A program made the position numbers and the translations under genes. 64,000 nucleotides of DNA from JBHELB01 sp041859045. Its GTDB lineage: Bacteria; Hydrogenedentota; Hydrogenedentia; Hydrogenedentales; SLHB01. Below the pieces are notes generated by a model that was not told the DNA's origin, made no database searches, and saw only the letters and a program-made list of their open reading frames with translations. Positions 41,628 through 50,195 of this stretch are shown here, piece by piece. The stretch's first letter is position 1. Each line of letters begins with the position of its first letter. The stretch covers positions 41,338 through 105,337 of the forward strand of contig JBHELB010000030.1 of NCBI GenBank assembly GCA_041859045.1, in the 5' to 3' direction.

Positions 41628-42112
41628 GGCGTCCAGCCCTCGGGGTGCTCTTCATCGACCAGGCTGCCGCGGAAGCGCGCGCGGGGCCCGTATGCGCTCA
41701 GCAGCTCCGGCCATTGCACATAGAATTCGTCGGCCAGCCAATACAGCACCCGGCCCGTTACCGAGGGATGCCGGACCTGCGCGCCGCACTCGATGTAGAC
41801 GATGTAGGCGCGGCGCAGCAAGGCGTGAATCGCCACGGGGATCGCGATCTCCGCGCCGGTAGACACCACCATATCCGGACGTTCGACGCGAAAGATGCGC
41901 CACAAGCGCCAGAGATTGCACAGGAATTCAATGGGATTGCGCGCCATGTTGGGTACAAGGTAGGCATGGGGCAGGCGACGCGTGGTGTCGGCGTCGTAAC
42001 AAAAGTAGAAAACGTCGTGGCCCTCGAAGGCCTCGCCTAGTTGCAGCATTTCCGTCAAATGCCCCCCGTGCGAACAGGTCAGGCAGATCTTGAGGCGCCG
42101 CCCGTCGGACAT
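41624..42112 (-). CDS. Alg14/PssD-like membrane-anchoring subunit
   Basis: A 162-residue protein: ICLTCSHGGHLTEMLQLGEA at the start, then FYFCYDADTTRRLPHAYL, VVSTGAEIAIPVAIHALL and IVYIECGAQVRHPSVTGRV. This is the N-terminal half of a GT28-type enzyme, binding acceptor lipid and recruiting the catalytic subunit downstream. ATG 42112 abuts and overlaps the stop of the GT2 gene upstream. The split pair is likely to add the second sugar to a lipid-linked glycan. Confidence 0.86.
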   Translation of the reverse strand: MSDGRRLKICLTCSHGGHLTEMLQLGEAFEGHDVFYFCYDADTTRRLPHAYLVPNMARNPIEFLCNLWRLWRIFRVERPDMVVSTGAEIAIPVAIHALLRRAYIVYIECGAQVRHPSVTGRVLYWLADEFYVQWPELLSAYGPRARFRGSLVDEEHPEGWTP

Positions 42113-43065
42113 CAGTGCCCTCGCGCCGCGCCAGGCGGAATGCGTTGCACGAGACCTTTCACAATGCCCCAGGCATAGGGCCAGATGAAAACCCATCGTG
42201 CGGCCCACCGCGGCGCGGCCATGCGCAGGCTGCCGAATTTCACCGCGAGATACCCCAGGGTCAGTAGAAGCGGCGCCGCCGCCAGGCACGTGCCGACCAT
42301 CGGCGCGAAAGGCAGCGTCAACACGCCCGCGAGCAGCATGGCGGCGATCACGGGGATCGCCAAGGTGTACCACCACAACCCGCCGCGATGCCGTGAGGCG
42401 CGCATCATCACCACGATATCACGCCCCATCATCACCGCCTTACGCCATAGGCCGCGTAGACGGGTCTCGTAGTTGTGTTGAGCCGCCGCGCCCTCCTCGA
42501 ACCAAATCGTGTAGCCCGCGCCGCGTAGCGCCAACGAAACATACACGTCCTCCGCCGCGCTGTGCCCAGGCAGCCGCAGCCAGCCGCCGATCTGACGCAA
42601 GGCCTCCGTGCGGAAGTAACTATTGCCGCCGATAACACCGTCGGTCTCGCCGGTGCGGCGGGTTTCGACGAGAAACCACATGTGATGCAGCCACGCCGCG
42701 AAGTTGCGGCGGCCAATAGCGGGATGACGCCCAGTGCCGCCGCCGATGCGCGGGTCGCCATCAAGCACCTTCTTCGCCAGCGCCACCCACTCCGGCGCGA
42801 GAACACAGTCGGCGTCGGTGAACGCAAGATAGTCGGTATGGCAGGCGTCAAGCACGGCGTTGCGGGCTTCATACAACCCCGTGGTCTTGCTGGCGAGCAC
42901 TCGAGCGCCGAACTGCGCCGCCACCGCCGCGGTTGGGTCCGACAAATCATCCAGCGCAACGATAATCTCGTCCGGCGGCACCGTCTGGTTGCGGATGCTC
43001 TCCAGACACGGCCCAATGATATGCTGCGCGTTGCGCGCGCACACCGCCAAAGTCAATGTGGCCAT
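42112..43065 (-). CDS. GT2 family glycosyltransferase with C-terminal membrane region
   Basis: A 317-residue protein, first in the glycosyltransferase cluster. Opening TLTLAVCARNAQHIIGPCLE, IIVALDDLSDPT, ASKTTGLYEARNAVLDAC, metal site FTDADCVLAPEWVAL, and a catalytic acidic motif in GHSAAEDVYVSLALRGAG. Two or three hydrophobic helices near residues 225-285 (WYTLAIPVIAAMLLAGVLTL). GGGGAGG sits before the ATG. A strong -10-like TATACT (minus strand, about 43094-43089) may start the cluster's transcript. Confidence 0.87.
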   Translation of the reverse strand: MATLTLAVCARNAQHIIGPCLESIRNQTVPPDEIIVALDDLSDPTAAVAAQFGARVLASKTTGLYEARNAVLDACHTDYLAFTDADCVLAPEWVALAKKVLDGDPRIGGGTGRHPAIGRRNFAAWLHHMWFLVETRRTGETDGVIGGNSYFRTEALRQIGGWLRLPGHSAAEDVYVSLALRGAGYTIWFEEGAAAQHNYETRLRGLWRKAVMMGRDIVVMMRASRHRGGLWWYTLAIPVIAAMLLAGVLTLPFAPMVGTCLAAAPLLLTLGYLAVKFGSLRMAAPRWAARWVFIWPYAWGIVKGLVQRIPPGAARGH

Positions 43066-43133
43066 GTGGAACCTCCCCTGCTGAACGAAGTATAGCGGAT
43101 CGATGTGGAAAGCACGAAAGCGTACTGCAATTC

Positions 43134-43886
43134 TTAGGAGAAGATTCCGGCGGCGGCGATTAGGGCGGAGACTTTCTGCGCGCACACGGCGAGAATCGGC
43201 GCAAAGAGAATCGCGGGAAGCAGGTTGGCCATGCGAATGGTCTTGAGTTCGAGGAGGCCGAGGCCGATCCCTATGAGCAGGACCCCGCCTGTGGCCGACA
43301 TCTCGACGACCCACGGCGTCGTTTCGGTCACGTTGCCCAGCGCCGAGCCCAGCAGCAGCGCGGCCACGGTAATTCCGCCTTGCACGACGAGAATGGTGCC
43401 GAGGGTGAGATAGACGCCTGGCCCCAGCGCGGCGGCGAAGACCATCGACGCGAAAAGGTCGAGCGAACTCTTGATCGCGAGGAGGCGGAAATCGCCCACG
43501 AGCCCGTCCTGAATGCTGCCGAGCACGGTCAGCGGCCCCACGCAGAATACGAGGCTAGTGGTCACGAATCCGCGCGATACACTCCATCCTTCCACCGCGC
43601 CCGTGTGCCCGCCGAGCTTCATCTCGGCCCAGCGCCCGAGACGCTCCATGCGAGCATCGAGGTCAAGCGCTTCGCCCGCGAGCGCGCCTAACAGCACCGC
43701 GCCAAGCGGAACGAGTATCTGTTGGGTGCGAATCGCCATGCTGATGGCGATGGCGATGGTGACGAGGCCGACACCGTCCATTAACGTCTCGCGAAAACGT
43801 GTGGGGATGCGTCGGCCGGCCAGAAGGCCAACGCTTGTGCCCAACGCGACCGTGCCGATGTTGATGAACGTTCCGGTGGCGATCAT
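43134..43886 (-). CDS. DUF554 family integral membrane protein
   Basis: A 250-residue membrane protein with about seven hydrophobic segments. Typical DUF554 features: GTFINIGTVALGTSVGLLAG at the start, VSRGFVTTSLVFCVGPLTVL in the middle with the FCVGP motif, and GSIQDGLVGD. The function of the family (YdfK/YqgA-like) is not established. ATG 43886 is chosen as the first codon of the conserved start. It follows pilT by 19 bp and probably shares its transcript. Confidence 0.88.
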   Translation of the reverse strand: MIATGTFINIGTVALGTSVGLLAGRRIPTRFRETLMDGVGLVTIAIAISMAIRTQQILVPLGAVLLGALAGEALDLDARMERLGRWAEMKLGGHTGAVEGWSVSRGFVTTSLVFCVGPLTVLGSIQDGLVGDFRLLAIKSSLDLFASMVFAAALGPGVYLTLGTILVVQGGITVAALLLGSALGNVTETTPWVVEMSATGGVLLIGIGLGLLELKTIRMANLLPAILFAPILAVCAQKVSALIAAAGIFS

Positions 43887-43905
43887 ATGGAAATGTGCGG
43901 CTGGA

Positions 43906-45396
43906 TCATCCGAGCAGTTTCCGGCCTTCGGAGGATTTGATGCCCGAGGTGACGCGTACAAACGCTTCTTCATCGCTGCACGCCGAAATAGCCTGCTCGC
44001 GGTCAACCACGCCCTTTTGGTACAGCTCGACGGCGTATTGATCAAAACTGCGCATCTCGCTGTCGACCTCAATGATATTGTGTAAGCGACCGATATCGCC
44101 TTCGAGAATCGCGTCGCGCACGATGGGCTTCCCGCCAATCAACAGTTCGACGCACGGCACACGGCCGCCCCCCTTCTTTTTTAGCAGTCGCTGACACGCC
44201 ACGCCGCGCAGGCTGTACGCGAGCTCTTGGCGAATCAGATCGCGTTCGGCTTGCGGGAAATAGCTGATGACACGGTTTACCGTGTCCACGGCCGTCATCG
44301 TGTGCAGCGTGCTGAACACGAGGTGACCCGTTTCCGCCGCGCTGATGGCGGCGCGTATCGTCTCCATGTCGCGCATCTCGCCCACCAGAATCACGTCGGG
44401 GTCTTCGCGCAGCGCCCCGCGCAGGGCATTGGCGAAACTAAACGTATCGCGCCCGACCTGGCGCTGCGAGATGATGCTCTTCTTGTCGCGGTAGACAAAT
44501 TCGATCGGGTCTTCCACGGTGATGATGTGCGCGTGCCGGGTGCTATTGATGTAATCGACGAGTGCGGCAAGCGTGGTCGATTTGCCGCTGCCGGTGATTC
44601 CGCATACCAGAAAGAGTCCGCGGTGGGCGTTTGCGATCTCGAGACATGCGGGCGGGATTGCAAGTTGTTCGAAGGGGATCGGCTCTTCTGGAATGAAACG
44701 GATCGCGAGGCACATCGCCCCGAGTTTGATGTAACCGCTGCACCGCAGGTAGCAGACGCCTGCCAAATGGTACTGAAAGCTGATCTCGCGTTCCGATTCG
44801 AGCCGCTCCACTTCGGCCTTGCCGCCGAGTTGAAACAACACCTCGCGCATGTCATCGGCACTAAGCGGCGGGGCATCCGTGGGAATGAGTTCTCCGTCGA
44901 TACGCAAGTACGGCGGGGCGCCCGCGCGCAGATGAATGTCTGACGCCTTGCGTTGCTGCATTTCCTCGATGAGCTGGTTGATGTTGAAGTCGAAATGCCG
45001 ATATCGATCGACGATCACTTCCCAGGACCGCGACCGCAGCGTGCGCACGGCAAACTTCTCGACAAACGCATCGATAGGCAGAAGCTGCGGCGTCTGCCGC
45101 CATTCAAACCCGGGGAGGGTGAGTCCGCACGCGCCGTTTTCAAGGGTCACTTGATAGGGAATGTGCGTGGCGTCAAGCGCTTCTTTGAGGGACTCCGGCG
45201 CGGTACTTTCTTTGAGAGCAAAGTTGAAGTGAAGGTATTCAACCTTCTTGCCCATGTCGGATGACCGCGCGACAAACTCGCAGCCATTGGTCTTGAACCG
45301 CAGTTCCTCGGGTTGTCCGAGGTCCTTGAGCACGGCCGTCACGCCTGTTCGAAACACGTCAAACAGCGTGCTCTTCGAGTTTGTCCCGATTACCAT
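43906..45396 (-). CDS. pilT: PilT-family twitching ATPase with N-terminal extension
   Basis: PilT drives pilus retraction. Of 496 residues, the C-terminal 350 or so are standard: NQLIEEMQQRKASDIHLRAG, RIDGELIPTDAPPLS, Walker A GITGSGKSTTLAALV, TVEDPIEFVY, VGEMRDMETIRAAISAAETG and the AIRNLIRE-equivalent DAILEGDIGRLHNIIE. The first 140 residues (SKSTLFDVFRTGVTAVLKDL onward) are not part of PilT and I do not recognise them; PilT is normally about 350 residues. Start ATG 45396 has GGGGGTG upstream; an alternative at 45438 adds 14 residues. No type IV major pilin gene is next to it. Confidence 0.88.
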   Translation of the reverse strand: MVIGTNSKSTLFDVFRTGVTAVLKDLGQPEELRFKTNGCEFVARSSDMGKKVEYLHFNFALKESTAPESLKEALDATHIPYQVTLENGACGLTLPGFEWRQTPQLLPIDAFVEKFAVRTLRSRSWEVIVDRYRHFDFNINQLIEEMQQRKASDIHLRAGAPPYLRIDGELIPTDAPPLSADDMREVLFQLGGKAEVERLESEREISFQYHLAGVCYLRCSGYIKLGAMCLAIRFIPEEPIPFEQLAIPPACLEIANAHRGLFLVCGITGSGKSTTLAALVDYINSTRHAHIITVEDPIEFVYRDKKSIISQRQVGRDTFSFANALRGALREDPDVILVGEMRDMETIRAAISAAETGHLVFSTLHTMTAVDTVNRVISYFPQAERDLIRQELAYSLRGVACQRLLKKKGGGRVPCVELLIGGKPIVRDAILEGDIGRLHNIIEVDSEMRSFDQYAVELYQKGVVDREQAISACSDEEAFVRVTSGIKSSEGRKLLG

Positions 45397-45502
45397 CCGC
45401 ACCCCCGCTGGTCCGTTGCGCCGAACGCCTGAGGCCACGAAAACGCATCTCTGGGCCGCAAAGACGCTACCACGGGCTGAAAGACGGAGTCAACGACGAC
45501 AA

Positions 45503-45538
45503 AACCCCGGGGAAACCTCGTTAGAGCCCCCCGGGGTT
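45503..45538 (-). terminator. Terminator after glnB
   Basis: On the minus strand, AACCCCGGGG and CCCCGGGGTTTT form a stable hairpin with a trailing T-run, about 27 bp after the glnB stop and just upstream of pilT. Confidence 0.7.
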
Positions 45539-45564
45539 GGTTTCGACGCACTCACCTTTGACGG

Positions 45565-45906
45565 CTAGTCTATCGCGGCGTCTCCGGTCTCGCCGGTGCG
45601 GATGCGGATGGCTTCCTCGACCGGCGACACGAAGATTTTTCCGTCGCCGATACTGCCCGTGCCTGCCGCACGAACGATCGCGTCCACCGCCTGCGTCACC
45701 AGTTCGTCGCGGACGACGAGGTCGAGTTTCACCTTGGGCAGGAATTCAATGACGTATTCCGCTCCGCGGTATACCTCTTTGTGCCCTTTCTGCCGCCCGA
45801 AGCCTTTCACCTCGGTGACGGTCAGCCCGCGCGCCCCGGCTTCGCCCAAGGCTTGTTTGACCTCGTCAAGCTTGAAGGGCTTGATAATGGCTTCAATCCT
45901 TTTCAC
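45565..45906 (-). CDS. glnB: Nitrogen regulatory protein PII
   Basis: A 113-residue PII protein, sensing ATP/ADP and 2-oxoglutarate. MKRIEAIIKPFKLDEVKQAL at the start, the T-loop GFGRQKGHKEVYRGAEYVIE with the Tyr that can be uridylylated, and the C-terminal TGSIGDGKIFVSPVEEAIRI with the nucleotide pocket. It follows amtB by 40 bp, the usual partnership where PII plugs the ammonium channel under nitrogen excess. Here the order is amtB then glnB. Confidence 0.96.
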   Translation of the reverse strand: MKRIEAIIKPFKLDEVKQALGEAGARGLTVTEVKGFGRQKGHKEVYRGAEYVIEFLPKVKLDLVVRDELVTQAVDAIVRAAGTGSIGDGKIFVSPVEEAIRIRTGETGDAAID

Positions 45907-45946
45907 GGGTAGTTCCTTTCTGTGCTCGGATAACTCCCTAGTCCTC

Positions 45947-47287
45947 TTACAGATTATAACCCCGCTCGTCGTGATCGGTAAGGTCCAGACCTTTCGTCTC
46001 GCCCGCGGACGTTACCCGCAACCCGATGAACCGATCAATCAACTTCAGCAGGATGTAGGACACGACGCCGGACCAGACAATCGTGATCGCGATTGCCAGA
46101 AGCTGCGACCCGAGCTGGCTGGAAATGCTGAGTCCGGCCTTAACGCCGCCCAGCGATTCCGCCGCGAAGATACCGGTCAGCAACGAGCCGATGAGCCCGC
46201 CGACACCGTGCACGCCGAAGGCATCCAAGCTATCGTCGTAGCCCAAGAGCCGCTTGAGACTCGTCGCGCAAAAGAAACAGGCCACGCCGGAGACGATACC
46301 GATGAAAAACGCCGCGCCCGGCCCGACAAAACCCGATGCCGGCGTGATCGTGGCGAGACCGGCCACCGCGCCGGTGATAATGCCCAGCACGCTCGGCTTG
46401 CCGTGCTTGATCCATTCCACGAACATCCACGCCATCGCCGCTGTGCCCGCGCTGATTTGCGTGACGAACATCGCCATGCCGGCGGTGCCGTTCGCGGCAA
46501 GCGCGCTGCCCGCGTTGAATCCGAACCAGCCCACCCACAGCATCCCCGCGCCCGTGACGGCCAGGGTGAGGTTATGCGGCGGCATGAGCGCGGTGGGGTA
46601 ACCGTGGCGCTTGCCAATCACGAGGGCACACACAAGCGCCGCGATGCCCGCGCTGAGGTGCACCACGATGCCGCCCGCGAAATCGAGCGTGCCGCGGTCG
46701 GCCAGAAACGCCCCTTCGCCGCCCCAAATCATGTGCGCGATGGGGTTGTACACGATCACCGACCACAGCGCCATGAACACCAGCATCGCCGAGAACTTCA
46801 TGCGCTCGGCGAACGCCCCCACGATCAGCGCCGGGGTAATGATCGCGAAGGTCAACTGATAGCAGAAGAATACCGACTGCGGAATCGTGAGCGTGCCGTA
46901 GGTCGAATCCGGCTTGATCTGATGACAGAAGAGGTTGTCCAGCGCGCCGACAAACGCATGCCAGTTCGTCGCCCCCTTCACCATGCCGGTCGGGCTGAAC
47001 GTCATCGAGAACCCGAACAGAAACCACAGCACCGTGACCATGCAGGTAATCACGAAACACTGCATCAGCACGGACAGCACGTTCTTCGTGCGCACCAGGC
47101 CGCCGTAAAACAGCGCCAGGCCCGGGATCGTCATGAACAGCACCAGTGCCGTCGCCGTCAGCATCCACGCGGTGTCCGCCCCGTTGAACGGACTTTCCGC
47201 CTGCGCCCACGCCGCCGTCGGCCACGCCGCCGCTAGCCCGGCCAACACGCCCCATCCCTTTCGAGAAAACACACTCGCTCTCAACAC
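45947..47287 (-). CDS. amtB: Ammonium transporter
   Basis: Conducts ammonium across the inner membrane. From GTG 47287 the protein has 446 residues: an N-terminal signal peptide (WGVLAGLAAAWPTAAWAQ), then 11 membrane helices. Family motifs: GADTAWMLTATALVLFMTIP, ALFYGGLVRTKNVLSVL, and the twin-His pore in the IAHMIWGGEG and DAFGVHGVGGLIGS regions. GGAGGGG lies 7 nt before GTG 47287, so I prefer that start to the TTG at 47302. Preceded by a sigma54-like promoter. Confidence 0.95.
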   Translation of the reverse strand: MLRASVFSRKGWGVLAGLAAAWPTAAWAQAESPFNGADTAWMLTATALVLFMTIPGLALFYGGLVRTKNVLSVLMQCFVITCMVTVLWFLFGFSMTFSPTGMVKGATNWHAFVGALDNLFCHQIKPDSTYGTLTIPQSVFFCYQLTFAIITPALIVGAFAERMKFSAMLVFMALWSVIVYNPIAHMIWGGEGAFLADRGTLDFAGGIVVHLSAGIAALVCALVIGKRHGYPTALMPPHNLTLAVTGAGMLWVGWFGFNAGSALAANGTAGMAMFVTQISAGTAAMAWMFVEWIKHGKPSVLGIITGAVAGLATITPASGFVGPGAAFFIGIVSGVACFFCATSLKRLLGYDDSLDAFGVHGVGGLIGSLLTGIFAAESLGGVKAGLSISSQLGSQLLAIAITIVWSGVVSYILLKLIDRFIGLRVTSAGETKGLDLTDHDERGYNL

Positions 47288-47317
47288 CTTGCACCCCTCC
47301 AATCCAAATTGGTCGGC

Positions 47318-47332
47318 ACAATAGCGGCGCCA
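47318..47332 (-). promoter_or_regulatory. Possible sigma54 promoter for amtB-glnB
   Basis: On the minus strand the sequence TGGCGCCGCTATTGT fits the -24/-12 pattern TGGCACG-N4-TTGC, with GG at -24 and GT replacing GC at -12. The predicted start near 47307 would leave a short leader carrying the GGAGGGG ribosome site. No obvious NtrC site lies upstream. Fits nitrogen control, but one key base differs. Confidence 0.4.
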
Positions 47333-47563
47333 CCCGGCACGGTAAGCGCGCGGCCACTCGCCAACATTCCTGTACTTTGAGAAGGTACTTTCCTACAGAT
47401 AGGTATGCCCGATGTTGCCCGTTCTGCCCTTGAGTCACCCACGGACCGCGAAAAGCCGCCCGGATGGCCTTTTCCCGTGCCTGCGGTCCAAAAGGAAGGG
47501 AGCAAGCCGTGTGCCGACAAAGGCGCGAGGAGATTCAGCGAAGGGGAAAGGGATTTGGGGAGA

Positions 47564-47651
47564 TGGTGCCGGGAGCGAGACTCGAACTCGCAAGCCTGAT
47601 TAAAGGCACTAGGTCCTTAGCCTAGCGTGTATGCCATTCCACCATCCCGGC
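47564..47651 (-). tRNA. tRNA-Leu, anticodon AAG
   Basis: Minus strand, 88 nt including an encoded CCA. Acceptor arms GCCGGGA and TCCCGGC pair; discriminator A. The anticodon stem CTAGG/CCTAG holds loop CTAAGGA, so positions 34-36 are AAG with G37. A long variable arm (TGCCT..AGGC-type) makes it class II, as for leucine. T-arm GCGAG-TTCGAGT-CTCGC is canonical. A34 would have to be deaminated to inosine to read CUC as well as CUU. Confidence 0.93.
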
Positions 47652-47663
47652 AACCAGGCGCAG

Positions 47664-47693
47664 AGTGTAGCAAAAGATGAAGCGCCCCTGCAA
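47664..47693 (-). promoter_or_regulatory. Promoter of the tRNA-Leu gene
   Basis: Minus strand TTGCAG (47693-47688) and TACACT (47669-47664) with 18 bp between; predicted start about 5-7 nt before the mature 5' end, a typical distance. Confidence 0.6.
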
Positions 47694-47742
47694 CTCGATG
47701 TTTCCTGCGTTATTGCCGCGTTTTCCCAGGGGTGTTCTCTTT

Positions 47743-47772
47743 TTGTGCAAGCGGAGGCGCTTCGGGCATACT
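47743..47772 (+). promoter_or_regulatory. Possible sigma70-type promoter for the 750-residue secreted protein
   Basis: TTGTGC at 47743-47748 and CATACT at 47767-47772 with an 18-bp gap; the GTG start is about 70 bp downstream. Weaker than the others listed. Confidence 0.35.
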
Positions 47773-47844
47773 GCGCCGTATCTCGAACTAGGTGGACACT
47801 TCCGTCCACGGCCCCGTGAACCAAGAGCGTGGGGGAGCTGTATC

Positions 47845-50097
47845 GTGAGATCGTTGGTGGGATTGGCCATCACGGCATGGGCCGCCGTCGCGGCTTCAGA
47901 GGATGTGAGAAGCATGCAAGTCCATTTTGAGAACGCATTAGGCACAATCGCTTTGGTTGAAACCCCTGTCGCGCAGTTCACCGTGCCCGACATCGCGGGA
48001 AGTGCCCCAAAAGTCGCCTGTAGCCCTCTCGAACGCGCCCCTGAATGGACGCGCGTGCGCGTCACGTGGGAATTAACCGAACGGGTGACGGTTAGTGAAG
48101 CGGTCGTGCCGTTCAATCTGTCCATGAACCCCGATTTTTGGTGGGCGCCTCACCTCGCGCCCGAAGAGGGGTTCTGCATCGCGCAGCACGTTTTCCGGTC
48201 CCCGGCGTTGATCGCGCAGGACGGTCCAACGACCCTGGTTCTCGTCCCGGATCTCGACATCTGCGGCCAAAACGAGGCCGCGCCGTGGTTTATGGATCTC
48301 GATGCGCCAAACAAACGATTCGCGATCGGATTCTCCAATACCGACGTGCCGCTCCACGTGCTTTACAAGAAGGCTCCCGGCATGAGGCTTGGTCCGGGAA
48401 AAATCGAGTTAGGCTTTTTTGTAACGGCGTACAAGGATACTGATAGTCCGCGCAATCCGTGGGGGAAAGTGACGGAACTCTTGTGGGATCGCTACGCACG
48501 TCCGCTCTACGCGAAAGGCGAGCCCGGCACGGTCCCCATGGATCGCTACGTGGACCACACCTACCGCTGGGCGCTGGATTCATGGCGCGACGCCGTGTGG
48601 CAGGAGTTTGAGATAGACGGCAAGAAAGTGGGCGGTCCCGCGTTCATCGTAAACGTCACGCAGTCGCCGAACTACAAGAAACCGTTCCGGCAACGCGAGT
48701 TTCTGTCTCTCTGGAATCAGGCCTGGTTCTCGACCTTGCGCGCGGGGACAGGTATGTATCGTTACGGCCGCAAGACGGAAGACCACGCGCTCATCGAGCG
48801 CGCCAAGCAGACATTGGAGTTCACGCTCGCCGCGCCCGAGAAGGACGGCATCTTCTACACCGTCTACGGCGCGCCGAACCATCAAGTCACCGTCGACGGT
48901 GTCGAAGTGACGCGCTCCCTGGGATGGGACCACGCCAAGTGGACCAACTCGGATCGCTGTCCGCTTAACTTCGGCGTGACACCGGACTGGTTCCACATTC
49001 TCGACAACTCCTGGACAAGCCTCCTGTTGTTACGTTGGTATGAGGACGTCGAGAAAGATGAACGTATCCTGCGCTTTGTGACGCGCTATGCGGACAAACT
49101 GCTGACCTTGCAGGATGCCGACGGGTTCTTTCCCGGCTGGCTCCATCCCGAGACGCTCGAGAAGGCGTCGGTCATGAACCAAACGCCCGAGACGAGCATG
49201 AGCGTGACGTTCCTGCTCAAACTGGCCGAGATTACCGGCGAAGCAAAATACAAGAAGGCTGCGCTCAAGGCGATGGACGCGCTTCTCGTCGAGGTGGTTC
49301 CCCAAGGGCGCTGGGAAGATTTCGAAACCTACTGGTCCTGCAGTGGTTGGGGGAACGAGACGTATGTAGGCAAGAAGATCGCGCGCAATGCGATGTACAA
49401 ACAGTGCAACTTAAGCACGTTCTGGACCGCTGAGGCTTTGCTCGAGACCTACCGCGCCACCAAGAACGACGTCTATCTTAGGTGGGGGCGTCGCACGCTG
49501 GATGAACTCGCCATGACCCAACAGGTATGGCAACCGCCGTATATCTACATTCCCGCCCTGGGCGGCTTCGGCGTGATGAACGTGGACGGCGAATGGAATG
49601 ATTCGCGGCAATGTCTGTTCGCACCGCTGTTCATGGAGTATTACAAGGAAACGGGCGACGCCCAGCTCTTCGAACGCGGCGTGGCGGCGCTCAAATCGGC
49701 GTTCGTGATGATGTATTGTCCGGAGAACCCGAGTCAGAAGGCGCTCTGGGAAAAGGTGTGGCCTTTCCTCGGCCGGGAAGACTACGGGTTCATGATGGAA
49801 AACTACGGACACGGCGGTCGCGTTTCGAAAGAGGGCGAAGGCGTGGGCGAGTTCACCATCTTTACGTGGGGCAACGGCGCCGCGTCGGAGGCGCGCGCCA
49901 ACGTGTACGACCGCTTTGGCGATGTTTACATTGATCTTTCGCGCAACCAAGGATTCGGGATCGACTCCATTGCGGTTACGCGCGAGGGCGACCACTTTAT
50001 TCTGCAAGACCTGACCAATACCCCGCGCGATATCCGCGTCGTGTATAGCGACGGCGCAAAGAAGAGGTTGCGGCTCGAGAAGAAGGCGGTGTTGTAG
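47845..50097 (+). CDS. Secreted glycosidase-like protein, six-hairpin type (unassigned)
   Basis: A 750-residue protein with a signal peptide (VGLAITAWAAVAASED). An N-terminal beta-rich region (to about residue 230) precedes a long helical domain with regularly spaced Trp, Tyr and Asp (EFLSLWNQAWFSTLRAGTGM, ADGFFPGWLHPETLEKASVM and YWSCSGWGNETYVGKKIARN). This resembles (alpha/alpha)6-barrel glycosidases or lyases, with a C-terminal small beta-domain. I cannot name the family or catalytic residues. GTG 47845 has GGGGGAG upstream. Next to an aldo/keto reductase and a glycosyltransferase; a glycan-degrading role is inference. Confidence 0.7.
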   Translation: MRSLVGLAITAWAAVAASEDVRSMQVHFENALGTIALVETPVAQFTVPDIAGSAPKVACSPLERAPEWTRVRVTWELTERVTVSEAVVPFNLSMNPDFWWAPHLAPEEGFCIAQHVFRSPALIAQDGPTTLVLVPDLDICGQNEAAPWFMDLDAPNKRFAIGFSNTDVPLHVLYKKAPGMRLGPGKIELGFFVTAYKDTDSPRNPWGKVTELLWDRYARPLYAKGEPGTVPMDRYVDHTYRWALDSWRDAVWQEFEIDGKKVGGPAFIVNVTQSPNYKKPFRQREFLSLWNQAWFSTLRAGTGMYRYGRKTEDHALIERAKQTLEFTLAAPEKDGIFYTVYGAPNHQVTVDGVEVTRSLGWDHAKWTNSDRCPLNFGVTPDWFHILDNSWTSLLLLRWYEDVEKDERILRFVTRYADKLLTLQDADGFFPGWLHPETLEKASVMNQTPETSMSVTFLLKLAEITGEAKYKKAALKAMDALLVEVVPQGRWEDFETYWSCSGWGNETYVGKKIARNAMYKQCNLSTFWTAEALLETYRATKNDVYLRWGRRTLDELAMTQQVWQPPYIYIPALGGFGVMNVDGEWNDSRQCLFAPLFMEYYKETGDAQLFERGVAALKSAFVMMYCPENPSQKALWEKVWPFLGREDYGFMMENYGHGGRVSKEGEGVGEFTIFTWGNGAASEARANVYDRFGDVYIDLSRNQGFGIDSIAVTREGDHFILQDLTNTPRDIRVVYSDGAKKRLRLEKKAVL

Positions 50098-50195
50098 TAC
50101 GTTGGCAGGAGAAGATTCCACTGCACACAAAGAGATAGAACTTTTCTCTCAGTACCGATATTTTCCTTGCTTGTGCGACAGAAAGGGACGTAATT

